Shown: piece after piece, positions 52,246-60,660 of the stretch | Numbering within the stretch: position 1 is the first letter of the stretch | Layout of the letters: every line of letters begins with the position of its first letter | NCBI RefSeq assembly: GCF_006715395.1 | Contig: NZ_VFNC01000003.1 | Span: forward strand, 930,001-994,000 | Reading direction: 5' to 3' | Length of the DNA stretch: 64,000 bases | Source: Streptomyces sp. SLBN-31 | GTDB lineage: Bacteria > Actinomycetota > Actinomycetes > Streptomycetales > Streptomycetaceae | Program-made: the position numbers and the translations under genes | Notes under the pieces: model-generated | Seen by the model: only the letters and a program-made list of their open reading frames with translations | What the model was told of the DNA's origin: nothing | Database searches by the model: none

Positions 52246-54732
52246 TCAGGTGCCCTTGTGCAGGTCCCATACCCACACGCCGTCCACCCACTTCCCGTCA
52301 CGGCCCATCAGTTCCCGCAGCGCCCTGCGCAGGGCGTCGGCGTGCGGCTGCGGCGCCACCACCAGCACCCCCGCCTTCCAGTACGCGAGGTCCCGCGCGG
52401 CCTGGGCCCGCCAGTTCTCGCCGATCTCGGGGACCACACCGGTGTCACGGACATCACTGAACAGCTGCGAGGTGTAGCGCGGGGCGGCTCCGTAGATGCC
52501 CCTGCGCTCCTTGCCCCACGGGCCGTTGAAGTAGCCGCCGGGGAGCCTGAAGCCGTAGTCCGCCTCCTCCTGCCAGCGCAGGGGCGTCGCGTCGCCCGCG
52601 TCGGGCAGCGGCACCGTGACGAGCGACTCACCCGCGTGGACGTACGACTGATAGGTGCCGTCCGTGAAGAACGCCGGCGTCTCGGCACGGGCCACCGTCT
52701 TGAGCGGGGCCGGGACCAGCGGGAGCAGGGCGAGGCAGACGCCGAGCAGGCCCAGGTACTGCGTGCCCCTGTGACGGGTGGCCGCCAGACCCTCCAGTGC
52801 GAGGGCGAGCAGCATGCCGAGCGCGGGGGCGCAGACCATCGCGGCCCGGCCCTCGATGACCGACTCGAAGAGGGGCAGGTGGGCGAGGAGCGCCCAGGGG
52901 CCGGGGTAGGTCCTCTCCGTCAGCGGGATGCGGAAGGTGGGCCCCAGCGACAGCAGGGCCGCCCCGACCGCGGTCACCGCCAGCGCCTTGACCAGGACCC
53001 GGTCCCACAGCCGTACCGTGATCGCGAAGGCGAGGGCGACCAGGGGCCAGCCGTAGAAGGCGTTCTGCTCGGTGGGGTTGATCGACAGCGCGTTCGCGCG
53101 TTCCGCGCTGCCCGCGACGAGGGAGCGCTCGGCGAAGGAGAGCAGCGCGAGCGGGCTGTTGCCGGCGTTGTCGCCGTGCGGCATGTTCGCGTAGCTCTGC
53201 GGGCCGGTGAACTGCCAGAGGAGGGGGTAGGCGACCACCGGGAGGCAGACCGCGGCCGCGATCCCCAGGCCTCTGAGCAGCGGGTGCCACGCGGCCCGCG
53301 CCGCCTCCGGGCGTACGACGGCGTAGGCGGCGGCGAACAGCACCATCCCGAGCGCCGCCAGCAGCAGCGGCTCCTCGCCCAGGAAGACCTGGTACGCGGC
53401 CATCAGACCCAGCACGACCCCGTCCCGGACCACCCGGCCGCCCTCGCACAGGCGCAGGGCGCGCTCGACGATCAGCGGGATCATGAACAGGACCACGAAG
53501 TTGGGGTGCGCGTTGGCGTGGCTGACCATCGGCGGCGCGAAGGCGGCCAGACACGCGCCGGCGAAGGCCGCCGGGCGGTGCCGTACGACCCGCCTGACGA
53601 TCAGCCGGTACCAGGCGAACCCGGTGACGGCCAGGCCCAGCGTCATCGCGACGGCGAGGGAGAGCGCCGGGCCCGCGAGGAGGGTGAGCGGCGCGAGCGG
53701 GACGGAGAGGCCGAGCATGACCGTGTTGGCCATGAGGTTCACGCCGGCGGGGAAGTTCTGGGCGTCGGAGAAGAGCGGGTTGTCCAGGTGGGCCAGGTTG
53801 TGGGCGGTGACACCGAAGAACCACTCCCACTGGTTCTGGTCCTGCAGCGAGTCGACGAGGTAGCGGTGCCCGGGGTCGAACAGACGGCCCGAGTACAGGG
53901 CCATCGACATCAGCAGGAACAGCAGCAGGGCGAACAGGTCGGCCGGGCGCACCCAGCGGGCGCGCAGGCGGGTCAGTTCGGCGAGGGCCCGGACGTAGTC
54001 GAGGGCGCGCACCTTCGAGCCGGGCTGGTGGGACCAGCGCACCGGGACCTCGGTGACCTGCCAGTTCGCGCGGTGGAAGTGGTGCAGGACCTCGACGTCT
54101 ATCGCCCAGCCGGCGACCCGGGAGGCGGCGAAGGCCTCGCGGGCCCGCTCGCCCTCGAAGAGCTTGAAGCCGCACTGGGTGTCGCGTACGCCGGGGACGG
54201 TGCCGCTGCGTATCAGCAGGTTCCCGGCGCGGCCCAGCAGCCGGCGCACCGGATGCTGACGCTCCCCGATCGTGGCGCCGGGCACCGAACGGGAGCCGAT
54301 CGCCGCCGAGTTGCCCTCGCCGAGCGCCTCGTCGAGCTTCTCCAGCTCCTCGATGGGGGACGCGAGGTCGGCGTCCGTGACCAGCACGCGCCGGCCCCGG
54401 GTCGCGGCGACGCCCAGCCGCAGCGCGCTGCCCTTGCCGCGGTGCCGGTCCGCGACGACGAGCCGGACGCGGGGGTCGGCACGGGCGGCGACCACCTCGC
54501 GCGTCCCGTCACCGGATCCGTCGTCGGCGACGACCACCTCCCACGTCCCCCAGCGCCCGTCTGCGTCGCAGAGATAGCGGGTGACGGCGTCGAGGGTGCG
54601 CCCGAGCCGCTCCTCCTCGTCGAAGGCGGGGATGACCACGGAGAGGTCGAGGGGGGCGACGGTCTCCCGGGTACCGCTGTCGCCCCCTTCCCCTTCCCCG
54701 GCCGTCCGCTCCTCGCCGGCCAGGGCGCTCAT
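52246..54732 (-). CDS. Fused GT2 glycosyltransferase and polytopic membrane domain
   Basis: An 828-residue fusion. Residues about 28-235 are a GT2 domain of the dolichyl/polyprenyl-phosphate sugar synthase type: LSVVIPAFDEEERLGRTLDAV, VVVADDGSGDGT, RGKGSALRLGV, LVTDADLASPIEELEKL and TQCGFKLFEG. Residues about 270-700 hold about 11 membrane segments like GT-C or flippase-type enzymes (loop NPLFSDAQNFPAGVNLMANT), followed by an outer C-terminal domain of about 150 residues. A likely role is making polyprenyl-phosphate-hexose and using it in one protein for a surface glycan. Its ATG overlaps the GntR stop by 4 bp. Confidence 0.8.
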   Translation of the reverse strand: MSALAGEERTAGEGEGGDSGTRETVAPLDLSVVIPAFDEEERLGRTLDAVTRYLCDADGRWGTWEVVVADDGSGDGTREVVAARADPRVRLVVADRHRGKGSALRLGVAATRGRRVLVTDADLASPIEELEKLDEALGEGNSAAIGSRSVPGATIGERQHPVRRLLGRAGNLLIRSGTVPGVRDTQCGFKLFEGERAREAFAASRVAGWAIDVEVLHHFHRANWQVTEVPVRWSHQPGSKVRALDYVRALAELTRLRARWVRPADLFALLLFLLMSMALYSGRLFDPGHRYLVDSLQDQNQWEWFFGVTAHNLAHLDNPLFSDAQNFPAGVNLMANTVMLGLSVPLAPLTLLAGPALSLAVAMTLGLAVTGFAWYRLIVRRVVRHRPAAFAGACLAAFAPPMVSHANAHPNFVVLFMIPLIVERALRLCEGGRVVRDGVVLGLMAAYQVFLGEEPLLLAALGMVLFAAAYAVVRPEAARAAWHPLLRGLGIAAAVCLPVVAYPLLWQFTGPQSYANMPHGDNAGNSPLALLSFAERSLVAGSAERANALSINPTEQNAFYGWPLVALAFAITVRLWDRVLVKALAVTAVGAALLSLGPTFRIPLTERTYPGPWALLAHLPLFESVIEGRAAMVCAPALGMLLALALEGLAATRHRGTQYLGLLGVCLALLPLVPAPLKTVARAETPAFFTDGTYQSYVHAGESLVTVPLPDAGDATPLRWQEEADYGFRLPGGYFNGPWGKERRGIYGAAPRYTSQLFSDVRDTGVVPEIGENWRAQAARDLAYWKAGVLVVAPQPHADALRRALRELMGRDGKWVDGVWVWDLHKGT

Positions 54733-55475
54733 CCGTTCGCCAGCCGTTCGATGAGGGCGAGGGCGTGGGCGTTGTAGGCGTCGACGATCTCCCGCGCGGC
54801 CGGCAGGTCGCGCCGGGACAGTGCCTCGACCAGATCGGTGTGACCGGACCACAGGGCGCCGCGCAGGTCGGTGAGCCGGCGCAGGTGCTGCACCGCGCAC
54901 ACCCAGGACTGCACCCGCAGGCGGTGCAGGAAGTCGGCCAGGTAGGGGTTGCCGAACAGGTTGCCCAACTCGTGCCAGAAGCGCAGGTCGTAGCCGATCA
55001 GCACGGTGAGTTCACCGGCCAGTGAGGCCCGCTGCGCCTCCTCGCCACGTCGGCGCACTCCGGCGAGGGCGGCGTTGGCGCGGGCGTCGTCCGGTGCGGG
55101 CAGACGGCCGGTGTCGGCCTCCAGGACGTGGAACATGCCGTCGGTCACCAGGCTGCGGGCCTCGACGATGCCGCGGTAGTCGGCGACGGAGTACTCGTGG
55201 ACGTGGAAACCGCGGTGCTGGTCGGCGTCCAGCAGGCCCTGCGCGGACAGGTCGACCAGCGCCTCGCGCACGGGCGTCGCGGACACCCCGTACTGCTCGG
55301 CGATCTCCTTGACCGTGAACTCCTGCCCCGGCTGGAGCCGTCCCGCCAGCACCTCGTCGCGAAGCGCGTCGGCGATCTGCTGCCGCAGGGTGCTGCGGGT
55401 CACGGCGCCGGTGCCGCTGCTGCCGGGCATCGTCGGGCGGTCTCCTCGGGGCGGTCGGGTGGCGTGCACGTCCAT
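54729..55475 (-). CDS. GntR-family regulator (FCD type)
   Basis: About 248 residues. The winged helix is LRQQIADALRDEVLAGRLQPGQEFTVKEIAEQYGVSATPVREALVDLSAQGLLDADQHRGFHV (about residues 30-90), the classic GntR pattern. The C-terminal helical FCD/VanR-like ligand domain carries metal-site style positions in IVEARSLV, DLRFWHELGNLFGNPYL and SGHTDLVEALSRRD. It probably responds to a carboxylic acid metabolite. Start ATG 55475 is one option; ATG 55430 (PGSSGTG) with GAGGAG upstream is the other. It lies between the class III aminotransferase and the glycosyltransferase on one strand and could regulate either. Confidence 0.85.
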   Translation of the reverse strand: MDVHATRPPRGDRPTMPGSSGTGAVTRSTLRQQIADALRDEVLAGRLQPGQEFTVKEIAEQYGVSATPVREALVDLSAQGLLDADQHRGFHVHEYSVADYRGIVEARSLVTDGMFHVLEADTGRLPAPDDARANAALAGVRRRGEEAQRASLAGELTVLIGYDLRFWHELGNLFGNPYLADFLHRLRVQSWVCAVQHLRRLTDLRGALWSGHTDLVEALSRRDLPAAREIVDAYNAHALALIERLANG

Positions 55476-55584
55476 ACCTACGAGCACGCCACCTTACGCG
55501 TTCGGGATTCGCCCGTTTATCCGTGTGCCGGGTGCCCGCCGGCCACGATTCCGCTACTTCCCGTACGTGCCGACCGTGTTCCGG

Positions 55585-56940
55585 CTACTGCATGTACTCG
55601 TCGGCCACGGACAGTGCCGCGTCCAGGGCCGCGAAGCCCTCCTTCAGTTCGGCCTCGCTCACGTTGCACGGCGGCACGACGTGCGTGCGGTTCATGTTCA
55701 CGAAGGGCCAGATGCCGTGGCGCTTGGCGGCGGCGGCGAAGGCGGCCATCGGGGCGTTCGCCTCGCCGGCCGCGTTGTAGGGCACCAGCGGTTCGCGGGT
55801 CTCCCGGTTCTTCACCAGCTCCAGCGCCCAGAACATGCCGACGCCGCGGACCTCGCCGACGCTGGGGTGCCGCTCGGCGAGCTCCCGCAGGGCCGGGCCC
55901 ACGACGCTCTCGCCGAGCCGCCGTGCGTTGTCGACGACGCCCTCCTCCGCCATGACGTTGATCGTCGCGACGGCGGCGGCGCAGGCGAGCGGATGCCCGG
56001 AGTAGGTGAGGCCGCCGGGGTAGGCGCGCTTGCCGAAGGTCTCGGCGATCTCGCCGCAGATGGCGACGCCGCCGAGCGGCACGTACCCGCTGTTGACGCC
56101 CTTGGCGAAGGTCATCAGGTCGGGGGTGACGTCGAACAGGTCGGCGGCGAACCACTCACCGGTCCGCCCGAAACCGGCCATGACCTCGTCGAGGATGAAG
56201 ACGATCCCATACTTGTCGCAGAGCTCGCGCACCCCGGCGAGGTATCCGGGCGGCGGCACCATGATCCCGGCCGTGCCCGGCACGGTTTCCAGGACGATGG
56301 CGGCGACCGTGCCCGGTCCCTCGAAGGCGATGGTCGTCTCCAGGTGCTCCAGCGCCCGCGCGGCCTCCTGCTCCTCGGTCTCGGAGTAGAAGCGCGACCG
56401 GTACAGGTACGGCGCCCAGAAGTGCACGACCCCGGCGGCGGCGGAGTCGGAGGCCCAACGCCGCGGGTCACCGGTGATGTTGACGGCCTGCTGCGTACCG
56501 CCGTGGTACGACCGGTACGCCGACAGCACCTTCGCCCGCCCGGTGTGCAGCCTGGCCATCCGCACGGCGTGCTCGACGGCGTCCGCGCCGCCGTTGGTGA
56601 AGAAGATCTTGTCCAGGTCCCCGGGGGTCCGCTCGGCGATCAGCCGCGCCGCCTCCGAACGGGCCTCGACCGCGAAGGCGGGCGCGAAGGTGGACAGGGT
56701 GGCGGCCTGTTCCTGGATCGCGGCGACGACCTTCGGGTGCTGGTAGCCGATGTTGGTGTAGACGAGCCCACTGGTGAAGTCGAGGTACCGCTTGCCGTCG
56801 TAGTCCCAGAAGTACGACCCCTCCGCGCCGGCGACGGCGAGCGGGTCGATGAGCTCCTGCGCGGACCAGGAGTGGAAGACGTGCGCACGGTCCGCCGCCT
56901 TCACGGCGGCACCGGCCCGGGGATTCGGCTGAGGGGTCAT
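55585..56940 (-). CDS. Class III omega-aminotransferase
   Basis: A 451-residue PLP enzyme of the ornithine/taurine/omega-amino-acid group: YFWDYDGKRYLDFTSGLVYTNIGYQHPKV, FTNGGADAVEHAVRMARLHTGR (cofactor phosphate), SYHGGT, VFILDEVMAGFGRTGEWFA (cofactor Asp) and the PLP-lysine FAKGVNSGYVPLGGV at about residue 285. It resembles taurine-pyruvate and beta-alanine transaminases; the exact amino donor is uncertain. It is first in the minus-strand run with GntR and is divergent from the DJ-1/MarR operon across a 138-bp region carrying a large palindrome. Confidence 0.87.
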   Translation of the reverse strand: MTPQPNPRAGAAVKAADRAHVFHSWSAQELIDPLAVAGAEGSYFWDYDGKRYLDFTSGLVYTNIGYQHPKVVAAIQEQAATLSTFAPAFAVEARSEAARLIAERTPGDLDKIFFTNGGADAVEHAVRMARLHTGRAKVLSAYRSYHGGTQQAVNITGDPRRWASDSAAAGVVHFWAPYLYRSRFYSETEEQEAARALEHLETTIAFEGPGTVAAIVLETVPGTAGIMVPPPGYLAGVRELCDKYGIVFILDEVMAGFGRTGEWFAADLFDVTPDLMTFAKGVNSGYVPLGGVAICGEIAETFGKRAYPGGLTYSGHPLACAAAVATINVMAEEGVVDNARRLGESVVGPALRELAERHPSVGEVRGVGMFWALELVKNRETREPLVPYNAAGEANAPMAAFAAAAKRHGIWPFVNMNRTHVVPPCNVSEAELKEGFAALDAALSVADEYMQ

Positions 56941-57045
56941 GCGGGCGAGCGTAGGCAGCGCCGAGGGGGGCGCGACATCGGCGTCCTGTCTGCGGTCCGG
57001 GGGTTTCCGCGACAGGTTGTCGACATCGGCACCGACTGGATACTT

Positions 57046-57078
57046 GACAGCATACTGTCGTAGCGACAGTCTGCTGTC
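57046..57078. promoter_or_regulatory. 15-bp-arm palindrome touching the DJ-1 start codon
   Basis: GACAGCATACTGTCG (57046-57060), spacer TAG, CGACAGTCTGCTGTC (57064-57078); one mismatch in 15. The DJ-1 ATG is the next base. A smaller CGACAGGTTGTCG element is at 57010-57022 and shares the CGACA half-site. A MarR regulator is encoded in the same operon. Confidence 0.82.
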
Positions 57079-57684
57079 ATGAACTCCAAGTCCGTGCATC
57101 TGGCTGTGTACGACACCCTCGCCGACTGGGAGACGGGGTACGCGACGGCGTATCTCGCCCGGGCCGGGTACCGGGTCCGGACGGTGGGCGCGTCCGCGGC
57201 GCCCGTCCGGAGCATCGGCGGGCTGCGCGTCGAACCCGACCTCGTCCTGGACGACGTACGCCCCGAGGACAGTGAGCTGCTGATCCTGCCCGGCGCCGAT
57301 CTGTGGGACTCCGGCGACCGGCTGGCGCCCTTCGCCCGCAAGGCACGGGAGTTCCTCGACGCCGGCACGCCCGTCGCCGCGATCTGCGGGGCCACCGCGG
57401 GGCTCGCCCGGGAGGGCCTGCTCGACGAGCGGGCCCACACCGGCGCGGTCTCCTTCTACCTCGCCGCGACCGGATACGCGGGCGGCGGGCACTACGTCGA
57501 CGCCGACGCCGTCACCGACGGGAACCTGATCACCGCCGGACCCACCGAACCCGTCGCGTTCGCGCGGGAGGTCCTCCGGCTGCTCGGGGTGTACGAGGGG
57601 GAGGTGCTGGACGCCTGGTACCGGCTGTTCCACGACTCCGACGCCGAGGCGTACGCCGTGCTGGAGAAGGCGGCCGCGAAGTGA
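57079..57684 (+). CDS. DJ-1/PfpI-family protein
   Basis: The 201-residue flavodoxin-like protein has VHLAVYDTLADWETGYATAYLARAGYRVRTVG at the start, SELLILPGADLWDSG, and the nucleophile elbow PVAAICGATAGLAREGLLDE with Cys near residue 107, then GGGHYVDADAVTDGNLITAGP. DJ-1/PfpI proteins include glyoxalases, peptidases and chaperones; a role in stress or aldehyde defence is a reasonable guess. It has the operator palindrome directly before its ATG, so the mRNA may be leaderless or begin within it. The MarR gene starts inside its stop (GTGA overlap). Confidence 0.87.
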   Translation: MNSKSVHLAVYDTLADWETGYATAYLARAGYRVRTVGASAAPVRSIGGLRVEPDLVLDDVRPEDSELLILPGADLWDSGDRLAPFARKAREFLDAGTPVAAICGATAGLAREGLLDERAHTGAVSFYLAATGYAGGGHYVDADAVTDGNLITAGPTEPVAFAREVLRLLGVYEGEVLDAWYRLFHDSDAEAYAVLEKAAAK

Positions 57685-58139
57685 GCCGGGAGCGGCAGGA
57701 ACTGCTCAGCCGCGGCGCGCTCGGTGTGTTTCGGCTCAACGGGCAGTTCCTCGCCGTCGCCGAGGAGCTGGCCGGGCCGGCCGGGCTCACCGCCGCCCGG
57801 TGGCAGGTGCTCGGCGCGGTGCTGGCGGAGCCGCTGTCCGTCGCCGGGATCGCCCGGGTCATGGGCATCACCCGGCAGAGCGTGCAGCGCATCGCCGACC
57901 TGCTGGTGGAGCGCGGGCTCGCCGAGTACCGGCCCAACCCCGCCCACCGCCGCGCCAAGCTCCTCGCGCCGACCGAAGAGGGGCACGCGGCGGTAGGGCG
58001 CATCGGCCCCGGGCACGCCGCCTTCGCCGACCGGCTGGCGGAGGCCTTCGGGGAGGCCGAACTCGCCGAGGCGGTGGGCATCCTGGAGCGGCTGGCCGAC
58101 GTGCTCGAAAAGCTCGACCCCCCTGTTACGGAACCGTAG
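57681..58139 (+). CDS. MarR-family regulator
   Basis: A 152-residue winged-helix regulator: LGVFRLNGQFLAVAEELAGPAGLTAARWQVLGAVLAEPLSVAGIARVMGITRQSVQRIADLLVERGLAEYRPNPAHRRAKLLAPTEEG, a standard MarR DNA-binding domain with the wing in NPAHRRAKL, flanked by dimerisation helices. GTG 57681 overlaps the DJ-1 stop by 4 bp, so the two genes are coupled. The palindrome upstream of DJ-1 is its likely own operator. No redox Cys is seen near the N-terminus, so an OhrR-type mechanism is unlikely. Confidence 0.9.
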   Translation: MSRERQELLSRGALGVFRLNGQFLAVAEELAGPAGLTAARWQVLGAVLAEPLSVAGIARVMGITRQSVQRIADLLVERGLAEYRPNPAHRRAKLLAPTEEGHAAVGRIGPGHAAFADRLAEAFGEAELAEAVGILERLADVLEKLDPPVTEP

Positions 58140-58221
58140 ACACCGCTCCGGCCATCGGGCCCCCGCCCCGCACTATCGTGGGCACGTTCCACAGGTATCG
58201 GGGGATTTCGGGGGGCCGGGG

Positions 58222-60234
58222 ATGGAGAAGCTCGGGGCCGGCGATCCGCGACGGATCGGGGCATACCGGCCGCTGGCGCGGTTGGGCGCGGGCGGGATGG
58301 GGTTCGTGTATCTCGCGCGGTCGGACCGCGGCCGTACCGTCGCCGTCAAGCTGGTGCGCCGGGAACTGGCCGCGCAGGAGGAGTTCCGGGCCCGCTTCCG
58401 GCAGGAGGTGCAGGCCGCGCGGCAGGTCGGCGGGTACTGGACGGCACCCGTGCTGGACGCCGACACCGAGGCCGCCGTGCCCTGGGTCGCCACCGGGTAC
58501 GTCGCCGGGCCGAGCCTGCAGCAGGTCGTCGGGCACGACCACGGGGCGCTGCCCGAGCGGTCGGTCCGCATCCTCGCCGCCGGGCTCGCGCACGCCCTGA
58601 AGGACATCCACGCCGCCGGGATCGTGCACCGGGACCTCAAGCCTTCCAACGTGCTGGTGACGATCGACGGCCCGCGGGTCATCGACTTCGGGATCGCCCG
58701 GGCGCTGGAGACCGTGACCGACGGGGGGCTCACCCGGACCGGCGCGCTCGTCGGGTCGCCCGGTTTCATGGCGCCCGAGCAGGTGCGCGGCGACCGGATC
58801 ACGCCCGCCTGCGACGTCTTCTGCCTCGGCTCCGTCCTGGCCTACGCCGCCACCGGCGCCCTGCCCTTCGGCACCGCCAACAGCGGCGTGCACGCCCTGA
58901 TGTTCCGCATCGCCCAGGAGGAACCGGACCTGGAGGGCGTGCCCGAGGGCATCGCCGACCTCGTACGGGACTGCCTGAAGAAGGACCCCGCCGCCCGGCC
59001 GAGCCTGGACCAGGTCCTGGAGCGCACGGGTGCCGAGGACACCGTGCTGGGCGGGCGCTCCAAGGACCCGTGGCTGCCCAGCGCCCTGGTGGCCCAACTC
59101 GGCCGGCACGCGGTGCGGTTGCTGGACACGGAGGACCCGGAGCGGACGGGGGAGGGGGCCTGGGCCTCGGCCGCCACGGCCGTCGACCCGTCCTCGGCAC
59201 CGTCCCCGGTACCGTCCCTCGACAAGGCGGCGCCCGAGGTTCCGCCCGAGCACGCCCCCACCGGCGACGACACGCCCGCCGGGCCGCCACCGCCGGGACA
59301 GCCGGCCGGCGGCGCGCCGCTGAACCACCTGCCGACGCAGGTCGCGGGCCGGTCCGCCCCGACGCCCCCGCCCACCCCGCAGCCACAGAGCCACTCCGCC
59401 CACGGCCATCCCCAACAGCCGCAGCCGCAGGCACAGTCCGGCACAGGCGGTGCTCAGCAGCAGGCGGGGTACGGGTACCCGCAGCAACAGCCACCCCGAT
59501 ACGGCTACCCGCAGCAGCAGCCCGCCGGATACGGGTATCCCCAGCAACAGCCTCCCGCCTACGGTTACCCCCACCAGCCCGGCCCCCACGGCGCCCTCGG
59601 CTCCACCCCGCCCTACGGGCCCGGCCCCTACACCGGCCCGATGACCACCGTCCCCCAGGAGGCGCCCCGCAGAAGCGGCCGCTCCACGGCGGTGCTGGTC
59701 GCCGTCGCCCTCGTCGTCGCGCTCGGGGCCGGCGGCTCGGTGTACGCCATCATGAACGGCGGCGGCGACGACAAGGCCGACGACAAGCCCGGGCCGGGGC
59801 CGTCCACGAGCGCGCCCACGACCCCCGGACCGACCACGCAGCAGCCCACGTCGGCCTCACCGACCACGTCCGCGCCCTCCGACGGCGCGGTGCCCGCCGC
59901 GTACCTCGGCAGCTGGAGCGCCACGATCACCAACGCGGACGGCGAGAACACCCGCCGGATCACCATCCGGCAAGGCAAGGTCGGTGACAACGTCCTCTCC
60001 CTCGTCGCCGACGGCCCCACCTCCAGCGGCAGCTACCACTGCGTGTTCCAGGCCGAGTTGACCCAGGCCCCGGGCGGCAACGGCCCGCTGGAGCTCGGCC
60101 CCTCCGTCGTCACGGTCGGCGACTCCGGCTACTGCAAGCCGGGCGACCCCACCGAGATCAGCCTGCTGCCCAACGGCAGCCTGGAGCGCGTGAACACCAC
60201 CAACGGGGAGAAGCTGAAGTACACCAAGGACTGA
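58222..60234 (+). CDS. Transmembrane Ser/Thr protein kinase
   Basis: A 670-residue Hanks-type kinase. The catalytic domain (about residues 12-270) has GAGGMGFVYLA, VAVKLV (catalytic Lys), HRDLKPSNVLV, DFGIARAL and GSPGFMAPEQVRG. Residues about 280-480 are a Pro/Gln-rich cytosolic linker with a YGYPQQQP decapeptide repeat. A single membrane segment (about 490-515, STAVLVAVALVVALGAGGSVYAIM) is followed by a Thr/Pro-rich stalk and an external domain of about 110 residues (AAYLGSWSATITNADGENTRRITI...YHCVFQAEL...YCKPGDPTEI) with two Cys. No PASTA repeats are present. It probably senses an extracellular signal; substrates are unknown. Confidence 0.92.
   Translation: MEKLGAGDPRRIGAYRPLARLGAGGMGFVYLARSDRGRTVAVKLVRRELAAQEEFRARFRQEVQAARQVGGYWTAPVLDADTEAAVPWVATGYVAGPSLQQVVGHDHGALPERSVRILAAGLAHALKDIHAAGIVHRDLKPSNVLVTIDGPRVIDFGIARALETVTDGGLTRTGALVGSPGFMAPEQVRGDRITPACDVFCLGSVLAYAATGALPFGTANSGVHALMFRIAQEEPDLEGVPEGIADLVRDCLKKDPAARPSLDQVLERTGAEDTVLGGRSKDPWLPSALVAQLGRHAVRLLDTEDPERTGEGAWASAATAVDPSSAPSPVPSLDKAAPEVPPEHAPTGDDTPAGPPPPGQPAGGAPLNHLPTQVAGRSAPTPPPTPQPQSHSAHGHPQQPQPQAQSGTGGAQQQAGYGYPQQQPPRYGYPQQQPAGYGYPQQQPPAYGYPHQPGPHGALGSTPPYGPGPYTGPMTTVPQEAPRRSGRSTAVLVAVALVVALGAGGSVYAIMNGGGDDKADDKPGPGPSTSAPTTPGPTTQQPTSASPTTSAPSDGAVPAAYLGSWSATITNADGENTRRITIRQGKVGDNVLSLVADGPTSSGSYHCVFQAELTQAPGGNGPLELGPSVVTVGDSGYCKPGDPTEISLLPNGSLERVNTTNGEKLKYTKD
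59464..59580 (+). repeat. 30-bp tandem repeat in the kinase linker
   Basis: Units at 59464, 59494, 59524 and 59554 code for AGYGYPQQQP, PRYGYPQQQP, AGYGYPQQQP and PAYGYPHQP. Third-base differences show the copies are not recent. Confidence 0.8.
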
Positions 60235-60251
60235 GGGCACCTACACGCCCC

Positions 60252-60650
60252 CAGGGGCGCGGCCCCTCTCGGCACTCCGGGCACCTACACGCCTCAGGGG
60301 CGCGGGGAACGGCGCGCCCGGCCACCCGCCACCCGCAGCGGCGAACGGTCCCACGCCCCCACGGCGACCAGGCACCCTCGCCGGCCTCTCCCGGCATTCC
60401 GGGCACCCGCACGCCCGCAGGGGCGCGGGGAACGGCGCGCCCGGCCACCCGCCACCCGCAGACGCGAACGGTCCCACGCCCCCACGGCGATTAGGCACCC
60501 TCGCCGGCCCCTCTCGGCACTCCGGGCACCTACACGCCTCAGGGGCGCGGGGAACTGCGCGAGCAGCCACCCGCCACCCGCAGCCGCGAACGGGCCCCCA
60601 CCCGCAGCCGCAAACCGCCCCGCACCCCCACGGCGACTCGGCACCCCCGC
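60252..60650. repeat. Tandem 123-bp intergenic repeat
   Basis: Copies begin with CAGGGGCGCGGGGAAC at 60295, 60418 and 60540 (period 123 and 122 bp), with a shortened start at 60252. Each continues through GGCCACCCGCCACCCGCAG, GCGAACGG and CCCACGGCGA to GGCACTCCGGGCACC. The third copy has the variant GGGGAACTGCGCGAGCAGCC, a form common as single intergenic elements in Streptomyces. No gene is seen here. Confidence 0.8.
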
Positions 60651-60660
60651 CCCGCAACCC

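Noticed and set aside
60252..60650. Possible CRISPR array
   Set aside because: The repeat unit is about 123 bp with no unique spacers and the copies drift along their whole length.
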